A stretch of DNA of 64,000 bases from contig NZ_QXFH01000077.1 of the NCBI RefSeq assembly GCF_003581615.1, positions 7,501-71,500 of the forward strand. Direction: 5' to 3'. A model generated the notes under the pieces. The model worked only from the letters and a program-made list of their open reading frames with translations, was not told the DNA's origin and ran no database searches. Position numbers and translations under genes: made by a program. Every line of letters starts with the position of its first letter. Position 1 is the stretch's first letter. Positions 38,816-46,388 of this stretch are shown here, piece after piece. The DNA comes from Flagellimonas lutimaris (GTDB lineage: Bacteria; Bacteroidota; Bacteroidia; Flavobacteriales; Flavobacteriaceae).

Positions 38816-39770
38816 GGGTGGTTTTTCTATGGATTTGGTTTGGATAAATAATGTAATAGAATATGATTAAGAACAACGAAGCCAGGATAATTAAAATTGC
38901 CAACCAATCTGGCATTTCAGTATGTCGGGTAACAAAACCTTCCAAAAAACCAGCAATAATGAAGAAGGGTACCGTACTCACCATTATCTTAAGTCCGTTT
39001 TTAACGCCCCTTTTAAAAGATTCCAATCGAGTATAAGTACCCGGGAAAAGAATTCCATTGGCCAAAACCAATCCGGCACAGCCCGCAATTATAATTACGG
39101 ATATTTCTATGGTTCCATGAATCCAGATGGTTCGCGCAGATTCCCAAAGAAGTCCTTTTTCATAAAAAAAATACTGGAAACTCCCCAACATAATTCCATT
39201 TTGAAGTAGGATGTAAAGTGTGCCAACTCCTAAAAATATACCAAATGCAAAAGCGTAGATGGCCACTTTAATATTATTTATGGTAATACCCAAAAACATA
39301 TTGAAGGCTCCTTGTTCTTTATAAACAGCCATTGGATCACCTTTTTCTATATTCTCCAAGGTCATATTTACATAGCCATTGCCCAAAATAGAGCGTACAA
39401 AATCACCTTCGTTGGCAGAGGAGAAGGCCCCCACCGTTACAAAAAAAGCAAATACCACGAAAGAAATCAGTAATTCTCGGTGGTGGTGCTTGAACATAAT
39501 CGGAAACTCCGTTTTCCAAAAATGGACAATACGGTTTCTGGATTCCCGTTTGGTTTTATAGATTTTTTGATGCGCTTGGGAGGCAAGGGTATTCAAATAT
39601 ATTTGGGTGTTGCTTCCAGGGTAAAAGGTCTTGGCGTAACTCAGGTGGTCGGTGATCTCAATATAAAGATCCGAAAGCTCATCGGGATGAAGTTGCCCTT
39701 TATTGAGCAGGGCATTTTCAAAAGCGGCCCATTTATCCTTATTTTGCCTTACAAAAGCGGCCTCGCGCAT
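38799..39770 (-). CDS. Stage II sporulation protein M-like (SpoIIM) membrane protein
   Basis: A 323-residue member of the SpoIIM family. It starts with the conserved MREAAFVRQNKDKWAAFE, has a cytoplasmic helical N-domain (~1-100) and then about five to six membrane helices (LLISFVVFAFFVTVGAF, VAIYAFAFGIFLGVGTLYIL, IEISVIIIAGCAGLVLANG and others). In Bacillus SpoIIM helps peptidoglycan remodelling in sporulation; this organism does not sporulate, so the family has a wider role. It is the first gene of the six-gene minus-strand operon, 35 bases from the divergent RDD gene. Confidence 0.92.
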   Translation of the reverse strand: MREAAFVRQNKDKWAAFENALLNKGQLHPDELSDLYIEITDHLSYAKTFYPGSNTQIYLNTLASQAHQKIYKTKRESRNRIVHFWKTEFPIMFKHHHRELLISFVVFAFFVTVGAFSSANEGDFVRSILGNGYVNMTLENIEKGDPMAVYKEQGAFNMFLGITINNIKVAIYAFAFGIFLGVGTLYILLQNGIMLGSFQYFFYEKGLLWESARTIWIHGTIEISVIIIAGCAGLVLANGILFPGTYTRLESFKRGVKNGLKIMVSTVPFFIIAGFLEGFVTRHTEMPDWLAILIILASLFLIIFYYIIYPNQIHRKTTHADIQ

Positions 39771-39805
39771 TAAATCCGGTGGTTTGTAAGTAAAGAAACT
39801 AAAAT

Positions 39806-40522
39806 ATGGAACAATTTCAAATAGAAACGGCCCAAAATATAACCATCAATCAGAACACCTCCCACCTTGGTGAACGCATGCTGGCCTATATTATTGATAG
39901 TTTCATTATTATGGTCTACACTATTTTGGTGTTTGTTTTCTTGATATCATTGGATATTGATATTGAAGATCAATGGGCATTTTATTTGATACTTACGTTA
40001 CCGGCTTTTTTCTATTATTTGATTTTTGAAACCTTGATGGATGGCAAGACCATTGGTAAAGGTGCAATGAATCTTCGTGTGGTGAAACTGGATGGTTCCA
40101 AACCTAATTTTGGCAATTATTTTGTTCGATGGGCACTTCGAATTATTGATGTGAGTCTTACTTCGGGTGGTGCTGCCGTCTTGACTATTTTAATTCGGGG
40201 AAAAGGCCAGCGAATAGGTGATATTGCCGCAGGAACCACAGTCATCAGCGAAAAAAAACGAGTATCATTAAAGGATACCTTATTAAGGGACTTGCCTGAA
40301 GACTACAAGCCAACATTTCCTCAGGTCACGGTTTTTAAGGACCAAGAAATGCAGACCATTAAAGAACTGTATGATAAATCCAAATTGAACGGAAACCACA
40401 ATGTTATTGTTTCATTGGATAAGCGCATCCGTGAAGTATTGGGTGTGCAGACTACCTTACAACCTATAGAATTTGTGGACGTGGTAATCAAGGATTATAA
40501 CTATTATACCCAAAAAATGTAA
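39806..40522 (+). CDS. RDD family membrane protein
   Basis: A 238-residue protein with the RDD domain at residues ~20-160. GERMLAYIIDSFIIMVYTIL carries the R and D, and DGKTIGKGAMNLRVVKLDGS and GDIAAGTTVISEKKR are typical. Three to four membrane helices are followed by a ~80-residue soluble tail (EMQTIKELYDKSKLNGNHNV). RDD plus SpoIIM is a standard pair; here they are divergent across 35 bases, so they may share control. The TRIC gene begins three bases after its stop. Confidence 0.92.
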   Translation: MEQFQIETAQNITINQNTSHLGERMLAYIIDSFIIMVYTILVFVFLISLDIDIEDQWAFYLILTLPAFFYYLIFETLMDGKTIGKGAMNLRVVKLDGSKPNFGNYFVRWALRIIDVSLTSGGAAVLTILIRGKGQRIGDIAAGTTVISEKKRVSLKDTLLRDLPEDYKPTFPQVTVFKDQEMQTIKELYDKSKLNGNHNVIVSLDKRIREVLGVQTTLQPIEFVDVVIKDYNYYTQKM

Positions 40523-40524
40523 TC

Positions 40525-41136
40525 ATGCTTTATCAAACTATCGATATTTTGGGTACTGTGGCCTTCGCTATCTCTGGGGTTTTGGTGGCCATGGAAAAAC
40601 GTCTGGATTTATTCGGTGTGCTTATTATTGCATTCGTAACTGCAATCGGAGGGGGTACCCTAAGAGATTTATTAATTGGTAATACACCTGTTGGGTGGAT
40701 GCAAGACCTTACTTATGTGATTACTATTTTTATTTCGGTAGTTATTGCCATCATATTTGTAAATAAACTCAAATATCTCAGAAAATCTTTATTTCTGTTT
40801 GATACCATTGGAATTGGACTTTATACCATGGTAGGGGTGGAAAAAGGCTTGGAAGCTGGATTGTTACCTATCATGTGTATCTTTTTGGGCACCATGACGG
40901 CCTGTTTTGGTGGTGTGATTCGTGATATTCTCTGTAATGAAATCCCCGTTATTTTTAGAAAGGAAATCTATGCGACTGCATGTATATTGGGAGGTGTCAG
41001 TTATTTTCTCTTCATTCAGTTTCCCGTTAAGGATAGCTATGCCTATGTAGCCGCCATTTTAGTCGTAATTGTATTGAGGTTGATTGCCGTTAAGTTTGAT
41101 GTGCGGCTGCCTAACATTTACAAAAAGGAGGTCTAG
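40525..41136 (+). CDS. TRIC-type (UPF0126) cation channel family protein
   Basis: A 203-residue membrane protein made of two similar halves of three helices each. The repeated motif is seen in AFVTAIGGGTLRDLLIGNTP (~40) and TMTACFGGVIRDILCNEIP (~125), with the GGG/GGxxRD signature. Prokaryotic TRIC homologues are trimeric K+ channels; some UPF0126 proteins have been linked to glycine export. It starts 3 bases after the RDD gene, so it is co-transcribed, though its part in the MoxR system is doubtful. Confidence 0.9.
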   Translation: MLYQTIDILGTVAFAISGVLVAMEKRLDLFGVLIIAFVTAIGGGTLRDLLIGNTPVGWMQDLTYVITIFISVVIAIIFVNKLKYLRKSLFLFDTIGIGLYTMVGVEKGLEAGLLPIMCIFLGTMTACFGGVIRDILCNEIPVIFRKEIYATACILGGVSYFLFIQFPVKDSYAYVAAILVVIVLRLIAVKFDVRLPNIYKKEV

Positions 41137-41167
41137 ACTTGTTATCTCTAACTTTTCTTCAATGTTG

Positions 41168-41208
41168 GTTAATCATTGTTTAGTACAATTAACTCTTTGT
41201 TAATCATT
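41168..41208 (+). repeat. Direct repeat GTTAATCATT x2
   Basis: The 10-mer GTTAATCATT occurs at 41168-41177 and 41199-41208, 31 bp apart (about three helical turns), in the 157-base gap before the outer-membrane gene at 41294. It could be an operator; the rest of the gap is AT-rich with no clear -7 box. Confidence 0.35.
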
Positions 41209-41293
41209 TTTACTTTTTCATTAGTTCTTTCAACCTAAGCATAGCTCTACATTGGCTCTCAAGCAACTTAAATAGCCAATCAACTAAACAGGG

Positions 41294-42439
41294 ATGAGAG
41301 CATCACAACCACTAACTTTTACATTTTTAGGGTTGATTTCTTTTTTCGGAATCAATCAGGCAAGCGCGCAAGGCTGCGTTGCCATCAGACATTTTTCTTC
41401 TTGTGTGGGGAACACTTTGGAAAACAACTTGCTGGGTCCAGGAGACATTCAAATAGGCAGTAATTACAGATATTTTAAGTCATTTCGCCATTTTAGGGGA
41501 ACCGAGGAAGAACCGGATAGGGTTTCTAATGAGACAGAAGTCATCAACCATTCGCATTCTTGGGATTTTTTCTTGACCTATGGAATATCCGATCGGTGGT
41601 ATGCTAGTATCACTATCCCAACTGTGATCAATACACGCTCTTCTTTGTACGAGCATGGTCGTGATGAACGCAACACCACCTTTTCCAGGGGTTTGGCTGA
41701 TATTCGGGTAGGTGTCGGATATTGGTTGTTTGACTTGGAAAAACACCAAAATGGAAATTTGGCCTTGGGATTTGGTCTTAAATTGCCAACCGGCAGCTAT
41801 AATGCTTCCGATATATTCTATAATGTTGGGCCCGAAGGCGGACCTCAAGTTCGACCTGTGGATCAAAGTATTCAGCCCGGTGATGGTGGTTTTGGAATCA
41901 CTTTGGATTTTCAGTTTTACCAAAAGATTGCAGAACGGTTTTTCGCCTACGGAGGAGGTTTTTACTTGATCAATCCAAGGGAAACGAACGGTACACGAAC
42001 ATTTAGGGAAACGTTAAGCCCTATTTTACAAAATGAGGCTATAATGGCTGTTCCAGACCAATTTTCTCTCCGTACTGGGGTAAGCCATAGTTTAAGTAAT
42101 ACAATTTCTGCCTCATTGGGAGCAAGGTATGAGGGAGTTCCTGTAAAAGACCTTATCGGTGGAAACGAAGGTTTTAGAAGACCAGGAAATGTGCTTTCCA
42201 TAGACCCTGGAATCGCATTTATGAAAGACAATTTTTCCTTGAACATTAATGTGCCCTTTGCGGTAAGAAGGGAGCGTCCACAAAGTGTTACTGATTTGCA
42301 AACCCAAGAAATGACAGGAGAGCCCAGACAAGGGGATGCTGCTTTTGCCGACTATTTGATCAATGTTGGAGTTTCATATCGAATTGCCAAAAACAAGATA
42401 AAAGTAAACCCAGAGCTCATGGAGCAATTTAAAAACTAA
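41294..42439 (+). CDS. Outer-membrane beta-barrel protein of unknown function
   Basis: A 381-residue exported protein with a signal peptide ending ...NQASAQ and a mature N-terminus with a Cys pair (GCVAIRHFSSC). The body is alternating strands (ADIRVGVGYWLFDLEK, LALGFGLKLPTGSYNAS, FGITLDFQFYQKI) typical of a transporter-like outer-membrane barrel. The LPTGSYNASD segment resembles barrels of the phenol/hydrocarbon-transport group. It is followed 11 bases on by a DoxX-like gene, so the two probably act together, perhaps in a thiol- or oxidation-related envelope process. Confidence 0.7.
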   Translation: MRASQPLTFTFLGLISFFGINQASAQGCVAIRHFSSCVGNTLENNLLGPGDIQIGSNYRYFKSFRHFRGTEEEPDRVSNETEVINHSHSWDFFLTYGISDRWYASITIPTVINTRSSLYEHGRDERNTTFSRGLADIRVGVGYWLFDLEKHQNGNLALGFGLKLPTGSYNASDIFYNVGPEGGPQVRPVDQSIQPGDGGFGITLDFQFYQKIAERFFAYGGGFYLINPRETNGTRTFRETLSPILQNEAIMAVPDQFSLRTGVSHSLSNTISASLGARYEGVPVKDLIGGNEGFRRPGNVLSIDPGIAFMKDNFSLNINVPFAVRRERPQSVTDLQTQEMTGEPRQGDAAFADYLINVGVSYRIAKNKIKVNPELMEQFKN

Positions 42440-42450
42440 ACTTTCTAAAA

Positions 42451-42939
42451 ATGAATAAACAGGTTAAAACTAGATTAATGGCAATGGCCATAGGCTTGGT
42501 ATATTTATGGTTTGGAGCATTAAAATTTGTGCCAAACCTAAGTCCGGCCGAGGATTTGGCAAAGAATACAATTGATCAGCTTACCTTTGGATTGATACCC
42601 GATGATGTTTCAATAATCCTGCTTGCCATTTGGGAAGTGGGCTTGGGATTTTTGTTGATCTTTGGGTTCTTGCGAAGACAAGCCGTTATATTGGGATTGG
42701 TTCATATGGTATGTACTTTTGCACCATTGTTCTTTTTTCCGAATGATGTATTTGGAGCAGAACCATTATCACTAACTCTTGTGGGGCAATACATTATCAA
42801 GAACCTGATAATTATTGCAGCTTTTCTTTCCATTTACGACAAGAAAGAGGTTGTTCAAAAAGCTCATACACCGACAACTGTTCAAAAACAAAGCTCACAC
42901 TGGATTTTGGCCGGTAAAAACCTATTCAAGAAGGCCTGA
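42451..42939 (+). CDS. DoxX-like membrane protein
   Basis: A 162-residue protein with four hydrophobic helices (AMAIGLVYLWFGALKFVPNL, ISIILLAIWEVGLGFLL-like, AVILGLVHMVCTFAPLFFF, LVGQYIIKNLIIIAAFLSIY). The arrangement WFGALKFVP, then ElxlG.LL, resembles DoxX/YkgB families, which are found with redox enzymes. It is co-directional with and 11 bases after the barrel gene. The C-terminal ~30 residues are polar and probably cytoplasmic. The function is unknown. Confidence 0.7.
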   Translation: MNKQVKTRLMAMAIGLVYLWFGALKFVPNLSPAEDLAKNTIDQLTFGLIPDDVSIILLAIWEVGLGFLLIFGFLRRQAVILGLVHMVCTFAPLFFFPNDVFGAEPLSLTLVGQYIIKNLIIIAAFLSIYDKKEVVQKAHTPTTVQKQSSHWILAGKNLFKKA

Positions 42940-42954
42940 TATTATTAAAAAGTG

Positions 42955-43674
42955 CTACAACACTTCAGCTTTTAGAATGTAAATATTTTGCCAAGGCCAA
43001 TCACCATCCCCTACGGGAACTTTGTTTATGGCATCAACCACATCCATTCCTTCTATAACGCGGCCAAATGGCGTGTAAGAACCGTCAAGATGATAGGAGC
43101 CTGGATCAGTGACTACAATAAAGAATTCGTAGGGCGAGGCCAATTTGTGTGGGTTGTCCCGTTCGCTACTGGGCATGGAAATGGTTCCCCGATGGTGTTT
43201 ATGCCCCTTTTTAGCATCTGGAGGGAGTAAGTACCGACCTATTTTTCCACGTTTGCGAGCGGTTCTCCGATCATCCGAATTACCGCCTTGGATAATAAAA
43301 TCTTTCACGACCCGGTGGAACTGGGTGCTATCAAAATAATGTTGTCTTGCCAAGTAAATGAAATTGGCTTTGTGATACGGTACATTATCATACAATTGTA
43401 CGGTAAAACTACCCATGGTGGTAGTAAGTTTAACCTTATCCCTTTTTAGCGTTTTTGCATAGTCAAAAAAGAAATCGATAGCATTTTCTTCGGTAAGTTT
43501 AAAGGGTTCTTCCTCTTCTTCTATGGCAGTGGAATCCACTTCGATTTTTGGAACAGTGTCCATGTTTGCAATATTTTCCTCAACTTTGTCCTTCTCCTTC
43601 TTAGGGGATTCTCCACAGGAAACGAATAAAAGAAATAATATACTTGTAGTTAAAGCCAATTGTCTCAACAGCAT
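42955..43674 (-). CDS. Peptidyl-prolyl isomerase, cyclophilin type, lipoprotein
   Basis: A 239-residue protein with a lipoprotein signal (MLLRQLALTTSILFLLFVSC), a charged linker and a cyclophilin domain at ~80-239. It has FHRVVKDFIIQGGNSDD, SMPSSERDNPHKLASPYEFF and SYTPFGRVIEGMDVVDAI. The catalytic Arg of FHRV is present, while the family's QGG/GD motifs are slightly extended by an insert (RRTARKRGKIGRYL). It catalyses proline isomerisation in envelope proteins. Its ATG shares the CATG at 43672-43675 with the divergent NUDIX gene. Confidence 0.9.
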   Translation of the reverse strand: MLLRQLALTTSILFLLFVSCGESPKKEKDKVEENIANMDTVPKIEVDSTAIEEEEEPFKLTEENAIDFFFDYAKTLKRDKVKLTTTMGSFTVQLYDNVPYHKANFIYLARQHYFDSTQFHRVVKDFIIQGGNSDDRRTARKRGKIGRYLLPPDAKKGHKHHRGTISMPSSERDNPHKLASPYEFFIVVTDPGSYHLDGSYTPFGRVIEGMDVVDAINKVPVGDGDWPWQNIYILKAEVL

Positions 43675-44314
43675 GGATTTTAATGAATTTTGTCAACTTG
43701 CTCTAAAATTAAAAAATCTCCCACTTCCTGGAGAAGTTTCCCATAATAAAATGTCACCTGAGCTCCGTATTCAATGGTTGAAGGAGAACAAGGTACAAGA
43801 TATAAATCCCAAGCGGGCAGGGGTCATGGCATTGTTCTATCCAGATATTGAACAAAAAACCCGGTTACTTTTAATTCTCAGAAAAGTTTACCAAGGAGTG
43901 CATTCCAATCAAATCGGATTTCCAGGAGGAAAGGTGGAGGAGTTTGACAAAGACTTAATGGATACTGCATTGAGGGAAACGCATGAGGAAGTTGGTGTTC
44001 CTCCAACCAAGGTTGAGGTAATCAAAGAACTGAGCGAATTATATATTCCCCCTAGCAATTTTTTGGTAAGACCTTACCTCGGAATTTATCCCAATCCACA
44101 GCCCTTTGTTAAGGAAGAAAGTGAAGTGGAAAGTCTTGTGGAGGTGTATCTTAGGGATTTTTTGGATGATTCCAACCATATTCAAGAAATATTGAGTACA
44201 TCCTACGCAAAAAATATAAATGTACCTGCCTTTAAATTAAATGGTTACACCGTTTGGGGCGCCACAGCCATGATGTTGAGTGAAATCAAGGAGCTATTAC
44301 GGCAAGTGCTTTAA
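43673..44314 (+). CDS. NUDIX hydrolase, CoA pyrophosphatase type
   Basis: 213 residues from the ATG at 43673. Upstream in-frame starts would run antisense through the cyclophilin gene and are not credible. MDFNEFCQLALKLKNLPLPG and VSHNKMSPELRIQW match the usual CoA-pyrophosphatase opening. The NUDIX box is GGKVEEFDKDLMDTALRETH followed by EEVGV, with all catalytic Glu residues (positions ~100-120); NQIGFPGGK and LVRPYLGIYP are family features. It would cleave CoA to phosphopantetheine and 3',5'-ADP. Its start codon overlaps that of the divergent gene. Confidence 0.9.
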   Translation: MDFNEFCQLALKLKNLPLPGEVSHNKMSPELRIQWLKENKVQDINPKRAGVMALFYPDIEQKTRLLLILRKVYQGVHSNQIGFPGGKVEEFDKDLMDTALRETHEEVGVPPTKVEVIKELSELYIPPSNFLVRPYLGIYPNPQPFVKEESEVESLVEVYLRDFLDDSNHIQEILSTSYAKNINVPAFKLNGYTVWGATAMMLSEIKELLRQVL

Positions 44315-44325
44315 TGGCTATTTTG

Positions 44326-44333
44326 TAAATTTG
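44326..44333 (+). promoter_or_regulatory. -7 box of the acyltransferase promoter
   Basis: TAAATTTG, an exact TAnnTTTG match, 22 bases before the ATG at 44356 and just after the NUDIX stop. Confidence 0.45.
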
Positions 44334-44355
44334 CAGATAACAACCAACACTACAT

Positions 44356-45177
44356 ATGGGCCTTTTTAAGAAAAATCCTTTTGGACATATTTTATTTTTT
44401 AAACGATGGCTGATTCGTATTGCTGGCATGATGACACACCAACGATACAAAGGGTTTAATACACTCGAGATTGAAGGGTCGCAGATTATCCGCGAGCTTC
44501 CTGAGAACAATGTACTTTTTGTAAGCAACCATCAGACCTATTTTGCCGATGTTGTGGCCATGTTCCATGTATTTAATGCCAGTTTGAAGGGAAGAGACGA
44601 CACTATAAAGAATTTGGGTTATCTCTGGAATCCCAAACTGAATATTTATTACGTGGCGGCCAAAGAGACCATGAAAAAAAGTCTATTGACCAAAATTTTG
44701 GCCTATGCGGGCTCGATAAGTATTGAAAGAACATGGAGGGCCGATGGTCAAAATGTGAACCGACAGGTTAAATTCAGTGATATTTCCAATATTGGAAAGG
44801 CTTTGGACGATGGATGGGTAATTACTTTTCCTCAAGGGACCACTACACCTTGGAAACCTTTGCGAAAAGGTACCGCCCACATTATTAAAAAATACAAACC
44901 TGTGGTTGTACCTGTAGTTATCGATGGGTTCCGTCGTTCTTTTGATAAAAAGGGACTTCGCGTTAAAAAGAAGGGAATTCTACAATCCATGCAGATCAAA
45001 GAACCCTTGGAGATTGATTACGATAATGAATCCATTGACGCCATATTGGAAAAACTGGAATATGCCATAGAGCAGCATCCATCTTTCCTAAAAGTAATTC
45101 CGCAAAAAGAACTTCTTGCTTACGAAGAGGAAAACCAAAAAAGGCGTTACAGTTACAAGGGTAAGTTGGATAATTAG
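44356..45177 (+). CDS. Lysophospholipid acyltransferase family protein (PlsC-like, variant motifs)
   Basis: A 273-residue PlsC/LPLAT-fold protein. Motif I is VSNHQTYFADVVAM, giving H-x5-D in place of the usual H-x4-D, and motif III is VITFPQGTTTPWKP, with Gln where most have the Glu of FPEGT. Other blocks (AAKETMKKSLLTKILAYAGS, SIERTWR, IIKKYKPVVVPVVIDGFRRS) are intact, so this is a divergent but conserved flavobacterial subgroup and not a decayed gene. It presumably acylates a lipid headgroup at the inner membrane. It converges with the next gene with a 4-base overlap. Confidence 0.85.
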   Translation: MGLFKKNPFGHILFFKRWLIRIAGMMTHQRYKGFNTLEIEGSQIIRELPENNVLFVSNHQTYFADVVAMFHVFNASLKGRDDTIKNLGYLWNPKLNIYYVAAKETMKKSLLTKILAYAGSISIERTWRADGQNVNRQVKFSDISNIGKALDDGWVITFPQGTTTPWKPLRKGTAHIIKKYKPVVVPVVIDGFRRSFDKKGLRVKKKGILQSMQIKEPLEIDYDNESIDAILEKLEYAIEQHPSFLKVIPQKELLAYEEENQKRRYSYKGKLDN

Positions 45178-45818
45178 ACCTCTAACCTTTTAAGCTCATT
45201 ATAGTTTTTTCTTAGTCTTTTCAGTAAAATACCGTAAAGGAGTTTATAGAACAGCCAAATTAAAAATAAGATAACAGCTGTAAATACTACGGATATGCCA
45301 ATGACCATGGCCCAGAATGCCATAGTGTTTCCATCTTGGGAGGCAGCCTCAACAATTTTCTTTCCTTCAGGTCCATAAAGCAACACCCCATACATATTGA
45401 TAATTAAATAAGTGGTAAAGATGATAAGGTTGAACCATACGTACTGTGTTACGGTGCGTTTTACTTTTAGTATGGTCTTCATCAAATTTCTGGAAGAGTC
45501 CGTAAAGGAGATTTTTCTGTAGTTGGTATAAAATTTATAGATAAAATAAAGAATGACAGCGTAATTGATGACATTGAGAACCATTATCACTTTGTGAATA
45601 TGCATGGCCTTAAGCTCTTGCATAGTCTCTGGACCACTAAAAATGATATTGATGCCTGCCCAGAAAACAAATTCTATGATACTGATATAAAAAATCCATT
45701 TAACTATGGACGATGATTTTTTCTTGATCATCGGATAAATTTGCTCATACGACAGTTTAGGAAGGTCTGCTTCCCGCTTCTGCCAATCTTTTTTCAAGAG
45801 CTCCAGTTCATCCATCAT
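45174..45818 (-). CDS. Four-TM membrane protein paired with an ECF sigma factor
   Basis: A 214-residue protein. The N-terminal ~40 residues are cytoplasmic and charged (ELELLKKDWQKREADLPKLS), followed by four membrane helices (WIFYISIIEFVFWAGINIIF, VIMVLNVINYAVILYFIYKF, VWFNLIIFTTYLIINMYGVL, AMVIGISVVFTAVILFLIWL) and a basic tail. It begins 2 bases after the sigma gene, the position of an anti-sigma factor, and the short cytoplasmic head could play that role, but no known anti-sigma domain is recognisable. Confidence 0.75.
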   Translation of the reverse strand: MMDELELLKKDWQKREADLPKLSYEQIYPMIKKKSSSIVKWIFYISIIEFVFWAGINIIFSGPETMQELKAMHIHKVIMVLNVINYAVILYFIYKFYTNYRKISFTDSSRNLMKTILKVKRTVTQYVWFNLIIFTTYLIINMYGVLLYGPEGKKIVEAASQDGNTMAFWAMVIGISVVFTAVILFLIWLFYKLLYGILLKRLRKNYNELKRLEV

Positions 45819-45820
45819 AA

Positions 45821-46315
45821 TTAAGGATTTAATATGGTTCTTAATTTATTTTTCACCCTGCTCATCTTTACTCTCGCATTTACTTCAGAAATACCCAAAG
45901 TTTCGGCTATCTCGGAATAATCCTTGTCTTCCAGATATAGAAAAACCAAAGCTTTGTCAATATCGCCAAGTTGTTTAACAGCGTCGTACATCAATTTTAA
46001 TTGTCGTTCCTCGGTATCATCATAATCAGTAGCCTTTATTTTATAGAGGACCGAGTCAAAATCTTGGGTTTTTACACTTTTTTTTGACTTTCTGTACAAC
46101 GTTATGGCCGTATTCAATGCAACACGATACATCCATGTGCTAAACTTGGCATCTCCCCGAAACTTTGGGTATGCTTTCCACAATTGAATAGTGATTTCTT
46201 GGAACAAATCGTTGTGCGAGTCCTTGTCGTTGGTATATAAACTACAGACCTTATGGACAATGTTTTGATTGTCCTCAAGTTCCGTCACAAAACGATGTTC
46301 CAGTTCTTTGTTCAC
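45821..46315 (-). CDS. RNA polymerase ECF-type sigma factor
   Basis: A 164-residue sigma-70 family factor starting at GTG 46315. Region 2 is NDLFQEITIQLWKAYPKF, then STWMYRVALNTAITLYRK (~35-75, -10 recognition), and region 4 is LVFLYLEDKDYSEIAETLGI followed by SEVNARVKMSRVKNKLR (~125-160, -35 recognition). No region 3 is present. The next gene, 2 bases on, is a membrane protein, fitting a sigma/anti-sigma pair that answers an envelope signal. The regulon is not evident. Confidence 0.93.
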   Translation of the reverse strand: MNKELEHRFVTELEDNQNIVHKVCSLYTNDKDSHNDLFQEITIQLWKAYPKFRGDAKFSTWMYRVALNTAITLYRKSKKSVKTQDFDSVLYKIKATDYDDTEERQLKLMYDAVKQLGDIDKALVFLYLEDKDYSEIAETLGISEVNARVKMSRVKNKLRTILNP

Positions 46316-46388
46316 TAAGCGGTTGGTAAATTTGCTTTATTTATGAGTGTATATAAAGCAACTTTTGTTACAGTGTTTGATAAAAATT

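Noticed and set aside
43523..43672. Starting the NUDIX gene at 43523
   Set aside because: The extra 50 residues are antisense to the cyclophilin lipoprotein; the NUDIX family begins at the ATG at 43673.
46326..46333. TAAATTTG on the + strand in the gap between the sigma factor and amidohydrolase genes
   Set aside because: It points into the amidohydrolase in antisense, has no -33 element or downstream terminator, and AT-rich gaps give such boxes by chance.
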